A DNA stretch of 6,520 nucleotides from an uncultured Oscillospiraceae bacterium (GCA_910587785.1 CAJUOA010000141.1:1-6520), one strand, 5' to 3'; shown: positions 1-6,493, counted from the stretch's first letter. Notes: generated by a model not told the origin, from the sequence alone. Translations and numbers: made by a program.

Positions 1-127
1 GTTTGATGTTCATCACCATCTCGCTCTGTTTTGAGAGTTATCAATTTTTGAAAAGTCTTGAATTTCAATAATTTGGGGCTTGACAAGAGAGGAAGGTCTT
101 CACCTAACCAGCAAGCGTGCATTTGTT

Positions 128-189
128 CCCACAAATGCTCAAAACAGACTTCCGGCGTGGCCGCCGAAAATCTGTTTTTGCTTGTTGGG
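128..189. repeat. Long imperfect palindrome (hairpin), possible dispersed repeat
   Basis: The left arm begins CCCACAA and continues CAAAACAGA then CGGCG. The right arm is CGCCG, then TCTGTTTTTG, then TTGTTGGG, so the arms pair around a four-base TGGC centre at about 158-161. Pairing is interrupted by a small internal bulge (CTTC opposite AAAA) and a mismatch zone near 135-140. The symmetry makes the plus and minus strands encode nearly the same short peptide (KTDFRR.RRKSV), a by-product of the palindrome and not a gene. It could be a REP/MITE-like repeat or the transcript end of a gene left of the window. The arms are seen directly; the role is not known. Confidence 0.65.
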
Positions 190-265
190 CCAGTGTCCCA
201 AACCCTTTGAACAGCCCCGCCATGAAGCTGTGCGCATCCGCTGGGCCGCTCTGGTCGGACGCACG

Positions 266-299
266 ACTGCCGCAGGCAGTACCGCCGCCCGCTTGCGGT
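266..299. repeat. Two adjacent small hairpins
   Basis: ACTGCC at 266-271 and GGCAGT at 275-280 form a perfect 6 bp stem around a 3-base GCA loop. Directly after it, ACCGC at 281-285 can pair with GCGGT at about 295-299 around CGCCCGCTT. With the palindrome at 128-189 they make this the most structured part of the window. There is no following T-run on the plus strand, so they are not called a plus-strand terminator. Confidence 0.45.
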
Positions 300-489
300 G
301 GTGGTGAGTAAGTGCGCATTAGCCGGGGCCAGTAACAAGAAAGAGGGCGTCCAGGTCATCCCAGAACGCCCCGCATCGGCTTCTCCTTGCCGGTCTATCA
401 CCGCCCTTCCAGCATGTGCCATTCTACCACAAATGTGCTGCCAGCCATATGTATTTGGTGGGAGAATCCACCCTTTACATATTAGCTCT

Positions 490-674
490 CAGTAGCATTT
501 CGGCATGAAGTGCCATACCGGCGTGGATGCGGGCAGCGGCTTTGTCCACACGGTGGAGGCCGCCGCCAATGTCCACGATGTGACCGTGGCATCAAAGCTG
601 TTGCGAGAGGACGATGAGGTTGTCTATGGGGACAGCGCATATCTGGGACTGGAAAAACGAGAGGAAATCAAAAA
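490..674 (+). pseudogene. IS5-family transposase, internal fragment
   Basis: The frame reads a stop (TAG 493-495) followed by HFGMKCHTGVDAGSG, then VEAAANVHDVTVASKLLRE, DDEVVYGDSAYLGLEKR and EEIKN. This is the central part of the DDE transposase of IS5-like elements, including the family's YGDS(G/A)Y block with a catalytic-type Asp. The family usually has Trp before HFGMK, so the TAG is most simply a Trp codon (TGG) mutated to stop. Homology is not visible upstream of about 490. It ends after EEIKN at about 674, where an IS630-type end begins, so the N-terminal part and the C-terminal catalytic Glu region are both missing. The ATG at 505 is an internal methionine, not a start. This is a dead fragment. 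Assignment rests on remembered family motifs. Confidence 0.8.
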
Positions 675-997
675 TATAGTAATATCACTTGAAAAGCATC
701 TCAAAGAACGATATAATACAGGCATGAGTTATCCAGTAAAATATAGAGAACGCACAATAGAATATCGTGAGGAAGGACACACATTGGAAGAAACAAGCAA
801 GACCTTCAAGGTAGCAGTCTCAACGATCCGAAAATGGGAAAAGCAATTAAAAGAGAAGGGAGATTTAAAGCCAAAAGTACCGGTCCGCGGCAGTAAGAAG
901 ATAGAGCCCGATAAGCTAAGAGCATATGTGGCGGAACATCCAGATGCGTATCAGACAGAAATCGCCAAGGAATTTAACTGTTGCCAGTCAGCGGTTC
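675..997 (+). mobile_element. IS630-family element, 5' end with truncated transposase
   Basis: The ORF from ATG 724 (MSYPVKYRERTIEY...) is the N-terminal helix-turn-helix part of an IS630/Tc1-mariner transposase: REEGHTLEETSKTFKVAVST, then IRKWEKQLKEKGDLK, then KLRAYVAEHPDAYQTEIAKE and FNCCQSAV. The intact family protein continues through a second helical domain and a DDE catalytic domain. Here homology stops after SAV, and TAA follows at 1000-1002, leaving 92 residues of roughly 280-340. The element appears to start at the TATAG near 675-679, inside the IS5 fragment, which fits the TA target preference of IS630. The usual ribosome binding site is not seen. The protein cannot be an active transposase. 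Because the IS5 fragment is open into it, an automatic caller would report one chimeric 165-residue protein at 505-1002. Confidence 0.8.
689..717 (+). promoter_or_regulatory. Near-consensus sigma-70/sigma-A promoter in the IS630 end
   Basis: TTGAAA at 689-694 and TATAAT at 712-717 are separated by exactly 17 bases. The expected transcription start (about 723-725) falls on the transposase ATG at 724, so the transcript would be leaderless or nearly so. This is the strongest promoter-like sequence in the window. It points to the ABC operon, whose first codon is 433 bases beyond the -10 box. No clear terminator lies between, so read-through is possible but unproven. Confidence 0.65.
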
Positions 998-1019
998 CCT
1001 AATCATATTGCAGGGAATA

Positions 1020-1100
1020 GGTGGGGAACACAGACATATCCACGCCAATTTCAGAGATGATACCGATTGCGGAAAAGGCTTGGATAGTTTGCCGCAGTCG
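1020..1100 (-). pseudogene. IS110-family transposase, C-terminal domain scrap
   Basis: Reading the minus strand from about 1088 down to 1020 gives TIQAFSAIGIISEIGVDMSV followed by FPT. This is the hallmark of the C-terminal (transposase 20) domain of clostridial IS110-family enzymes, whose usual form is TIPG..., then SAIGIISEIGVDMSVFPT, then HL.SWAGL.P. Homology is lost after FPT; the frame goes on only to a TAG at 1001-999. On the upstream side the TIPG part is already degenerate, and a TAA lies at 1130-1128. The whole RuvC-like N-terminal catalytic domain is absent. It is a relic inserted between the IS630 scrap and the ABC operon, in the opposite orientation to both. Confidence 0.72.
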
Positions 1101-1149
1101 CAACCGGGGCAATGATGACATGCTTTTTTAGAGGACAGGGGGTTGCCAT

Positions 1150-3156
1150 ATGCATCATATATTTTTTGTGGATCAGGTGAAACGCAGCAAAAAGACGGTT
1201 GTCTATTTTTGCCTTCTGCTGGTCGCGGCGGCCTTTTTTGTCTCGAGCATGAATCTGTATCAGAACAGCGTCCGTAACCTGCAGATTTCTGAAAACGTTT
1301 TTTCTACCCTGGCTGTTACAGAGCTGTACGGAGAGGTAGATCAATATGGTCAGCTGGTGGAACGGAACAGCGAGGAGCACATCGGTTATAAGGCTGTGGG
1401 CGTCAAGGGGTATGATTTTAGCGATATTATCGACAGTGAAGCGGTGGAAAGCTGGGATCTGCGGACGCAGTACGGGGCCTATATCGAGGGCCATCCCGCG
1501 GTGTACTACGGCCCCACTACTCATTCTTATGATAAATGGTATATGCGTAGCAACAACATCATCCGCTTCATGATCCGGACAGAGACTCCCATTTCGTTGA
1601 AATATTCTCCATTTGATCTATTCCATCGGAAAAATCGACCTTTACAACTGGATATCATCGACAATGCTGCCGACTGTTTTCACTACCCAGGCATCTTGTA
1701 CTACGAGGACTTTGGATTAGACCAAGAGATGTGGACGTCTTATAGTGGGGAGATCAAACGGTTCAACCGAACTGACGATACGGACAAACTCATCCTATAC
1801 CCGGATGTGGAGTATATTGCGATCCTTGATAGGCATGGTTACTGGGTGTGGACGGAGGAAGCGGGCGTTCTTGCATACGATGATTCTGATATCGACCACA
1901 TCGTCAGCAGAGAGTTTACGTTCTCCAAACCTGTCCAGGATTACGGAGAAATGCGCCTGACCTATGACGGCTCCAGGGAGGGGATGGAGTATGACAAGGA
2001 ATTTGTGCATTTTCCGCTCCAGCGCTGGGAGGATGTGCAGAAGGACCCGGAGCTGAAAGCTTACTTCGAGGATCTTTGGCAGGATATCCGCGTACAGCAG
2101 CACACCCATAATGTTGTTGCTACCAACGACTTTACCTCTATACCAGCCTATCATATTGGCGGCGCCGGTATCTCAGAGGGGCGGCTGATCACCCCGGAGG
2201 AGTATGCCAGCGGCGCGAAGGTCTGCCTCATCAGCGAAGATGTGGCGCAGAACCAGCGGTGGAAAATCGGGGACAAGCTGGATATGCGGCTTTTTGAGAG
2301 CGATTATATCCCCAGCAATATCCCATTCTTCAAGGATCAGCCGGTCTACGACGGGGAGAAAACGCCCTTCATACACGAGGGAGAGTACGAAATCGTGGGC
2401 ATCTACTCCATCTATCCCACCAGGGGAAATATAGAGCTTGCGCCGAACACCCTGGACCTGCTGGACTACAACATCTATATCCCCGCCAATTCCGTCTCCA
2501 AGCCAAGGGACCTGACGGACGTGCTGGTCCACGGCTCCACGTTCAGCGTGAAGCTGAAAAACGGCACTGTGGACCAGTTTTTGGAGGATATGGCGGCAAA
2601 AGGGCTGACAACACAGGAACCAGGCCGTTACAATCCGAAATTTACCTTCTATGACCAGGGATACAGCGCCGTTCAGTCCAGCCTGCTGTCCATGAACAGC
2701 ACCGCGAAGTTACTGCTTCTCCTCTCATCCATCCTTCTCCTGGTCGTCTGCACCCTTGTGGCGTATTTCTTCTGGCAGAACCAGCGGCAGACAGTGGGCA
2801 TCTTCCGTATGCTGGGCGGCACGAAGCGGCAGGCCCTCTCGGCGGTACTGCTCTGTATCATGCTGTTGACGGTCACCAGCAGTATCGCGGGCGGGCTCCT
2901 TGGATGCGGCATGACGGGCGTCGTAGGAAATGGCATCATGCGGAAGAATATCGAGGAGATCGAGATGGATATGAGCCAGGAGAACGATCTCTCCGCCCTG
3001 ACGGAGCAGGAATCGGACATCCAGGTCAAAGCGGACCCGCTGGTGACGCTGGAAGCCTGCGGCGCGGTGCTGATCTGCCCGGCCTTTCTGCTGGGGTTCG
3101 CGGCGCTGGACATCAACAAGGAGCCCCGGGAGCTTCTGCCGAAAGGGAAGGTGTAG
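1150..3156 (+). CDS. FtsX/MacB-type ABC transporter permease with enlarged extracytoplasmic region
   Basis: This is a 668-residue membrane subunit of a type VII ABC complex. A single N-terminal membrane helix (about 17-36) follows a short basic segment (KRSKK, 11-15). A long outer region spans about 40-515. Three C-terminal helices lie at about 518-541, 562-590 and 630-653, with the FtsX coupling segment GIFRMLGGTKRQ at 550-561 between the second and third helices. Residues 337-381 (GGAGISEGRLITPEEY..., ISEDVA, WKIGDKLDM) and 413-420 (YEIVGIYS) match the usual MacB porter-domain pattern. Residues about 45-330 are extra relative to the partner permease, rich in Tyr, Trp and Asp, and not recognised. 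The start is set by AGGGGG at 1137-1142, seven bases before the ATG, and by an in-frame TAG at 1129-1131. It is the first gene of the operon. The substrate cannot be read from sequence. Confidence 0.88.
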   Translation: MHHIFFVDQVKRSKKTVVYFCLLLVAAAFFVSSMNLYQNSVRNLQISENVFSTLAVTELYGEVDQYGQLVERNSEEHIGYKAVGVKGYDFSDIIDSEAVESWDLRTQYGAYIEGHPAVYYGPTTHSYDKWYMRSNNIIRFMIRTETPISLKYSPFDLFHRKNRPLQLDIIDNAADCFHYPGILYYEDFGLDQEMWTSYSGEIKRFNRTDDTDKLILYPDVEYIAILDRHGYWVWTEEAGVLAYDDSDIDHIVSREFTFSKPVQDYGEMRLTYDGSREGMEYDKEFVHFPLQRWEDVQKDPELKAYFEDLWQDIRVQQHTHNVVATNDFTSIPAYHIGGAGISEGRLITPEEYASGAKVCLISEDVAQNQRWKIGDKLDMRLFESDYIPSNIPFFKDQPVYDGEKTPFIHEGEYEIVGIYSIYPTRGNIELAPNTLDLLDYNIYIPANSVSKPRDLTDVLVHGSTFSVKLKNGTVDQFLEDMAAKGLTTQEPGRYNPKFTFYDQGYSAVQSSLLSMNSTAKLLLLLSSILLLVVCTLVAYFFWQNQRQTVGIFRMLGGTKRQALSAVLLCIMLLTVTSSIAGGLLGCGMTGVVGNGIMRKNIEEIEMDMSQENDLSALTEQESDIQVKADPLVTLEACGAVLICPAFLLGFAALDINKEPRELLPKGKV

Positions 3157-3160
3157 GTGA
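3155..3160 (+). promoter_or_regulatory. Ribosome binding site fixing the start of the second permease
   Basis: AGGTGA overlaps the stop codon of the first permease and lies seven bases before ATG 3168. It supports 3168 as the start over the in-frame ATG at 2904, which lies deep inside the preceding gene and would add 88 residues of unmembrane-like, Gly/Arg-rich sequence. Confidence 0.7.
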
Positions 3161-3167
3161 TGGCGGT

Positions 3168-4427
3168 ATGAAAAGTTTCCCCTATATCTGGCGCATGGCC
3201 TTGCGGCGGAAGGGGGCCTGCCTGCTGGTGGTGCTCTCCACCATGGCGGCGGCGGTGTTCATGCTTTTTTACCCCAGCCTCATCGAAACGGTCCGCACGG
3301 AGCTGGAGGAGACATACGACGGCATTCCAGTGACCGGAAGCATCCTCACCGCCGGGGTGGACAGCGCGCCGGCTGTTTCGGACAGCTTGTGGAGAGAGCT
3401 GCAGTCCAGCGGATATTTCAGTGAGCTCTACGCCAGCAGCCACTTTGGTGTCCGCGCCTTCCCGAAGGGCATTCTGGAGGCGAAAGCGGGAGCGGGCGCG
3501 TCAGAGCAGGACCGGCTGACCGCGTTCCAGACCCTTCTTCCGAGATTTGAGGCCGAAGACAGCGGCGGCGTCGGGGGCCCGATGATGGCTTACAACACCT
3601 TCCAGGCGTCCGACGAGCTGGTCCGCGTCAGGGACAGCATCCGCTGGATGGACGGTTACGGCGAGAGCTGTCTGGAGGGGAGCGAGCGGGTGTGCATCGT
3701 CTCCGAGAGCTGGGGCTACCGTCCGGGCGACACGGTCCCCTTTCTGGCTCGGGTCCTCGTGGGCAGGAGCCTGGTGGAGGGCATCTTCCGCCTGAAGGTG
3801 GCGGGGACGTATCCGGGGAAGATTACCGAATTTGCCAGTGTGATGCCGCTGAAGACCATGGAGGAGCTGACTGCCGCCGCCAATGCCGCCCAGAGACAGC
3901 ATGGCAATTATACCGCCTGGACCTTCGGCGTTTACGAGGTCTATTTCACGGTCAAAGACAACCGGGAGCTGGACGGCCTCAAGGCCATGATAACGGAGCG
4001 GGGGCTCCGGGGGAGCGATACCGTCCGCGTCCGGATCGACGACCGCGTTTTGAAGGAGACCGTCGGCCCCATCGAGAGCAACCTCGCCCAGCTGGAGGGC
4101 TCCTACCTGTTCTTTTTCCTGACGATCGCCATCCTGGGCGCGTTCATCAGCTTCCTGCTGGCCCGGGACCGGAAACCGGAGTACGCGGTCATGCGGATGC
4201 TGGGGGAGAGCAGGCTTCAAATCACGTTGAAGGCCCTGCTGGAGCAGTTCGTCCTGTGCCTGGCCGGTGTGTCTTTGGGTGCGGCGGCGGGTCATTTTAT
4301 GGAAGTGGTCCGCTTTGATGGAGTGGTCTGCACCATGATCCTGCTGTGCTACACGCTGGGCGCCGCTGTGGCGGTGATGCTGACGGTCCGCGCCGGCGTT
4401 ATGGACATCCTGCGCGATAAGGAGTGA
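3168..4427 (+). CDS. FtsX-type ABC transporter permease (short partner)
   Basis: This is a 419-residue membrane subunit, the likely heterodimer partner of the longer permease upstream. It starts MKSFPYIWRMALRRKG. An N-terminal membrane helix lies at about 16-36, an extracytoplasmic domain at about 40-305, and three C-terminal helices at about 311-332, 354-377 and 383-407. The coupling segment AVMRMLGESRLQ (340-351) matches the equivalent segment of the first permease and is where the ATPase should dock. Four helices with a large outer domain is the MacB/LolCE-like plan. The length is normal for the family, so the extra region of the first permease is the odd one. The gap to the upstream stop is 11 bases, and AAGGAG for the next gene overlaps the 3' end of this one. 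Codon use is GC-rich, like the ATPase and the lipoprotein. Confidence 0.88.
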   Translation: MKSFPYIWRMALRRKGACLLVVLSTMAAAVFMLFYPSLIETVRTELEETYDGIPVTGSILTAGVDSAPAVSDSLWRELQSSGYFSELYASSHFGVRAFPKGILEAKAGAGASEQDRLTAFQTLLPRFEAEDSGGVGGPMMAYNTFQASDELVRVRDSIRWMDGYGESCLEGSERVCIVSESWGYRPGDTVPFLARVLVGRSLVEGIFRLKVAGTYPGKITEFASVMPLKTMEELTAAANAAQRQHGNYTAWTFGVYEVYFTVKDNRELDGLKAMITERGLRGSDTVRVRIDDRVLKETVGPIESNLAQLEGSYLFFFLTIAILGAFISFLLARDRKPEYAVMRMLGESRLQITLKALLEQFVLCLAGVSLGAAAGHFMEVVRFDGVVCTMILLCYTLGAAVAVMLTVRAGVMDILRDKE

Positions 4428-4431
4428 GGTC

Positions 4432-5097
4432 ATGAGTCTTTTGCAGGCGCAAAATGTGCATTATATCTATCAGAGCAAATACCAAACGGTACACGCCATC
4501 AAGGGCATCCATTTCGCATTTGAGGGCGGGAGGTTCTACGCCATCGTGGGCAAGAGCGGATGCGGGAAAACCACCCTGCTGTCTCTGCTGGCCGGCCTGG
4601 ACCTGCCCACGGAGGGACAGATCCTCTATGACGGAAAAAGCACGGCGGAGCGCAACAGGGACCACTACCGCCTGCGGGCGGTCTCCCTGGTCTGCCAGAA
4701 CTACAACCTCTTTCCCCTGCTGACGGTGGAGGAAAATGTGACCTACCCCATGCTTTTGCGGGGCGTGAAGCCGGAGCAGGCGGGGAAGACCGTCCGCGAA
4801 AAGCTGACGGCTGTGGGGCTGGACAGCTCCTACTACAAGCGACTGCCCGCCATGCTCTCCGGCGGCGAACAGCAGCGCGTGGCCATCGCCCGGGCGCTGG
4901 TCTCCGACGCGAAGATCATCCTTGCGGACGAGCCGACCGGCAACCTGGATACGGAGAACAGTGAGCTCGTCTTCTCCCTGCTCCAGCGGCTGGCCCACGA
5001 GGAGGGCTACTGCGTCATCGTTGTCACCCACGACCTTGCCATCGCGGATATGGCCGACGAGGTCCTGCGCTTGAAGGACGGCGCACTGGTGGATTAG
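4432..5097 (+). CDS. ABC transporter ATP-binding protein, MacB/LolD type
   Basis: This 221-residue cytoplasmic ATPase powers the two permeases. All motifs are present: a probable A-loop Tyr at 13, Walker A GKSGCGKT at 40-47, Q-loop Gln at 89 (VCQNYNLFP), signature LSGGEQ at 142-147, Walker B IILADE at 162-167, D-loop region PTGNLD at 168-173 and the switch His at 200 (VVTHD). The Q-loop context (NYNLFPLLTVEENV) and the compact length are typical of the MacB/LolD/FtsE-like group that works with FtsX-domain permeases. The start is supported by AAGGAG at 4419-4424 with a seven-base spacer, and it lies four bases after the permease stop. Nothing is missing, so the complex is predicted to be energised. 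The family is certain; the transported or regulated substrate is unknown. Confidence 0.95.
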   Translation: MSLLQAQNVHYIYQSKYQTVHAIKGIHFAFEGGRFYAIVGKSGCGKTTLLSLLAGLDLPTEGQILYDGKSTAERNRDHYRLRAVSLVCQNYNLFPLLTVEENVTYPMLLRGVKPEQAGKTVREKLTAVGLDSSYYKRLPAMLSGGEQQRVAIARALVSDAKIILADEPTGNLDTENSELVFSLLQRLAHEEGYCVIVVTHDLAIADMADEVLRLKDGALVD

Positions 5098-5107
5098 GAG
5101 CTGTTTT

Positions 5108-6493
5108 ATGAAAAAGGCATTGTGTTTTTTGCTGGGGCTCTCTCTGGTGTTCTGTCTGACGGCCTGTCAGAAGGAGACGCCCGCCCCTGAGAAACCTGTA
5201 TCTGAGGAAGGACCGCCTGACGCGGGGACTGAAAACGCCCCCGCGGAGGACCAAGCGGCCAGGCCGGGGCTGTTCTGGGAAACGGGCATCGCCCCGGTGG
5301 AGTACGAGATGGACTGGACGGTGGAGGGGACGGCGGAGACCTATGTCCTGGAGCTGACGGACCCCAAATATCAGGGCCGCGCAGGCGGCAGTGAGGGTAA
5401 CCGCGCCGCCGCCGGCTGGCTGGCGGAGCAGTTCAGCCGGGTGGGGTTGCAGAAGCTCCCGACCCTTGGGAGCTGGAAGCAGACCTATCAGACCACGGTC
5501 ACAGCCGTTCTTCCCGGGGAGGCGTTCCTCGTCTCCCCCGACGGAGAGGAAACCGAGCTGAAACTGGGGGAGGATTGGGTGTTCCGGGCCTCCCCGGACG
5601 CGGTGGACCTTACAGCCCCGCTTTCCACAGACTACGCCCTTTACAGCGACGGCAAGGCCGTATGGGATGCCGGGGCGGACCCCAAGAACGCCAGCCGGAA
5701 GCTCTGCCTGATAACAGGCGACGTGTCCAGGGGGATGCCCTACACCAACGCGAACGGAACCCCCAGCCGCGTCCTTGTCACAGACGCTGTCTATGGGGAG
5801 CTGAAAAAGGACGGGTATCAGCTCCATTTGAAACTCCCCGATGCCGTCGACGAGGAGGGCAGTGCGGAGAATGTCGTCGGGTTCCTTCCCGGGAAAGACC
5901 ACACAAAGGCGGTGGTCCTCGGCGCGAACTTTGACGGCCCGGGCCAGTGCGGGCCGCTCCTGATGCCCGGCGCTTACAACAACGCCTCCGGCGTTGCAAC
6001 GCTGGTCCAGACAGCGGCGTGGCTGGCTCAGGCGGAGGAACTGCCCTGTGATGTGATCTTTGCCGCCTTCAACACGGAGGACAGCCGCCAGAGCGGTTTG
6101 GCCGCGCTGTCCGATCATATCGCGGAACAGTATGCCCAGGTCCGCATGGTCAACCTGAAATGCCTCGGCTGGAGGGGCCAGCCGGTAACCGTCTACGGGA
6201 CGAACTCCGAAGCCGCCCTGCGGGGCAGTCTTGCTGGCGGTCTGGGGCTCCAGTACGCCGACCGGGATATCGCTTCAAGCGCAGGCGCATCCAATCAGGA
6301 GACGGTGAGCAGTGTCACCCTGTTTCAGGACGCCTGCCTGAGCGATGCGGACATCACGGCTGCGTTGAACACCGTCTATGATACCGCCGGCAATCTGGAT
6401 CATGCCATGCTGGATGACATCGCAAAAAAACTGGCGGCGTGGGTCATCGAACGCGGAGATGAGCCGCTGACTTCCTATGTGGTGTACTGGTAA
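5108..6493 (+). CDS. Lipoprotein with M28 peptidase fold, zinc site degenerate (probable pseudo-peptidase)
   Basis: This 461-residue exported lipoprotein has a signal MKKALCFLLGLSLVFCLTAC, lipobox LTAC and lipidated Cys20, then a Pro/Glu-rich linker to about 55. M28 features follow in order: QGRAGGSEGNRAAAGWLAEQ (89-108), a PA-like insert (about 125-245), NVVGFLPGKD (255-264), VVLGANFDG (269-277), PGAYNNASGV (287-296), FAAFNTED (318-325), MVNLKCLG (347-354) and VYDTAGNLDH (423-432). Against the usual zinc ligands, His of GAHYD is Asn274, Asp of GADDNASG is Asn291, the second Glu of EE is Asp325, Asp of NLDM.G is Lys351 and His of YHT is Asp425. The general-base Glu (324) remains. A two-zinc aminopeptidase site is therefore very unlikely. 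AGGAG at 5096-5100 precedes the ATG by seven bases. As last gene of the ABC operon, it may be a ligand-binding or regulatory partner of the permeases. The position-by-position assignment is a by-eye alignment. Confidence 0.82.
   Translation: MKKALCFLLGLSLVFCLTACQKETPAPEKPVSEEGPPDAGTENAPAEDQAARPGLFWETGIAPVEYEMDWTVEGTAETYVLELTDPKYQGRAGGSEGNRAAAGWLAEQFSRVGLQKLPTLGSWKQTYQTTVTAVLPGEAFLVSPDGEETELKLGEDWVFRASPDAVDLTAPLSTDYALYSDGKAVWDAGADPKNASRKLCLITGDVSRGMPYTNANGTPSRVLVTDAVYGELKKDGYQLHLKLPDAVDEEGSAENVVGFLPGKDHTKAVVLGANFDGPGQCGPLLMPGAYNNASGVATLVQTAAWLAQAEELPCDVIFAAFNTEDSRQSGLAALSDHIAEQYAQVRMVNLKCLGWRGQPVTVYGTNSEAALRGSLAGGLGLQYADRDIASSAGASNQETVSSVTLFQDACLSDADITAALNTVYDTAGNLDHAMLDDIAKKLAAWVIERGDEPLTSYVVYW

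Larger units (their letters stand above)
1..489. other. Gene-free leading region with structured repeat-like DNA
   Basis: No open frame here resembles a known protein, and the short frames on both strands lack convincing ribosome binding sites. Bases 1-103 are AT-rich. Their minus strand has ATG codons at 19-17 and 13-11 that could begin a gene leaving the window to the left, but only about six codons are visible, so this is not called. Bases 104-320 are GC-rich and hairpin-dense. Bases 321-489 contain only small hairpins (6 bp stem 345-350/366-371, 5 bp stem 457-461/468-472) and no recognisable coding homology. The region reads as intergenic repeat material next to the transposon remnants. 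Confidence 0.6.

Noticed and set aside
80..108. TTGACA at 80-85 as a plus-strand promoter
   Set aside because: The best -10 candidate at 17 bases is CCTAAC at 103-108, a poor match, with no gene following.
80..319. Short open frames on both strands in the leading region
   Set aside because: The near-identical peptides on opposite strands follow from the palindrome at 128-189, and none has a convincing start signal.
1..489. CRISPR array or tRNA in the leading region
   Set aside because: There are no regularly spaced direct repeats and no cloverleaf with a TTCGA-type arm; only hairpins are seen.
2904..3167. Upstream ATG extension of the second permease
   Set aside because: It would overlap the first permease by about 250 bases and add a Gly/Arg-rich segment. 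ATG 3168 has its own AGGTGA site and begins a normal FtsX N-terminus.
2673..3443. 256-residue minus-strand open frame
   Set aside because: It lies opposite the two permease genes, has low-complexity Arg/His/Ser-rich content and no domain pattern or ribosome binding site; it is a shadow of GC-rich coding DNA.
3501..4433. 310-residue minus-strand open frame
   Set aside because: It is antisense to the second permease, whose membrane helices and FtsX motif are clear; its His/Gln/Asp-rich composition is typical of a shadow frame.
5024..6118. 364-residue minus-strand open frame
   Set aside because: It is antisense to the M28-like lipoprotein gene, which has a lipobox and family motifs; the frame has an Arg/Gly/Pro-rich shadow composition.
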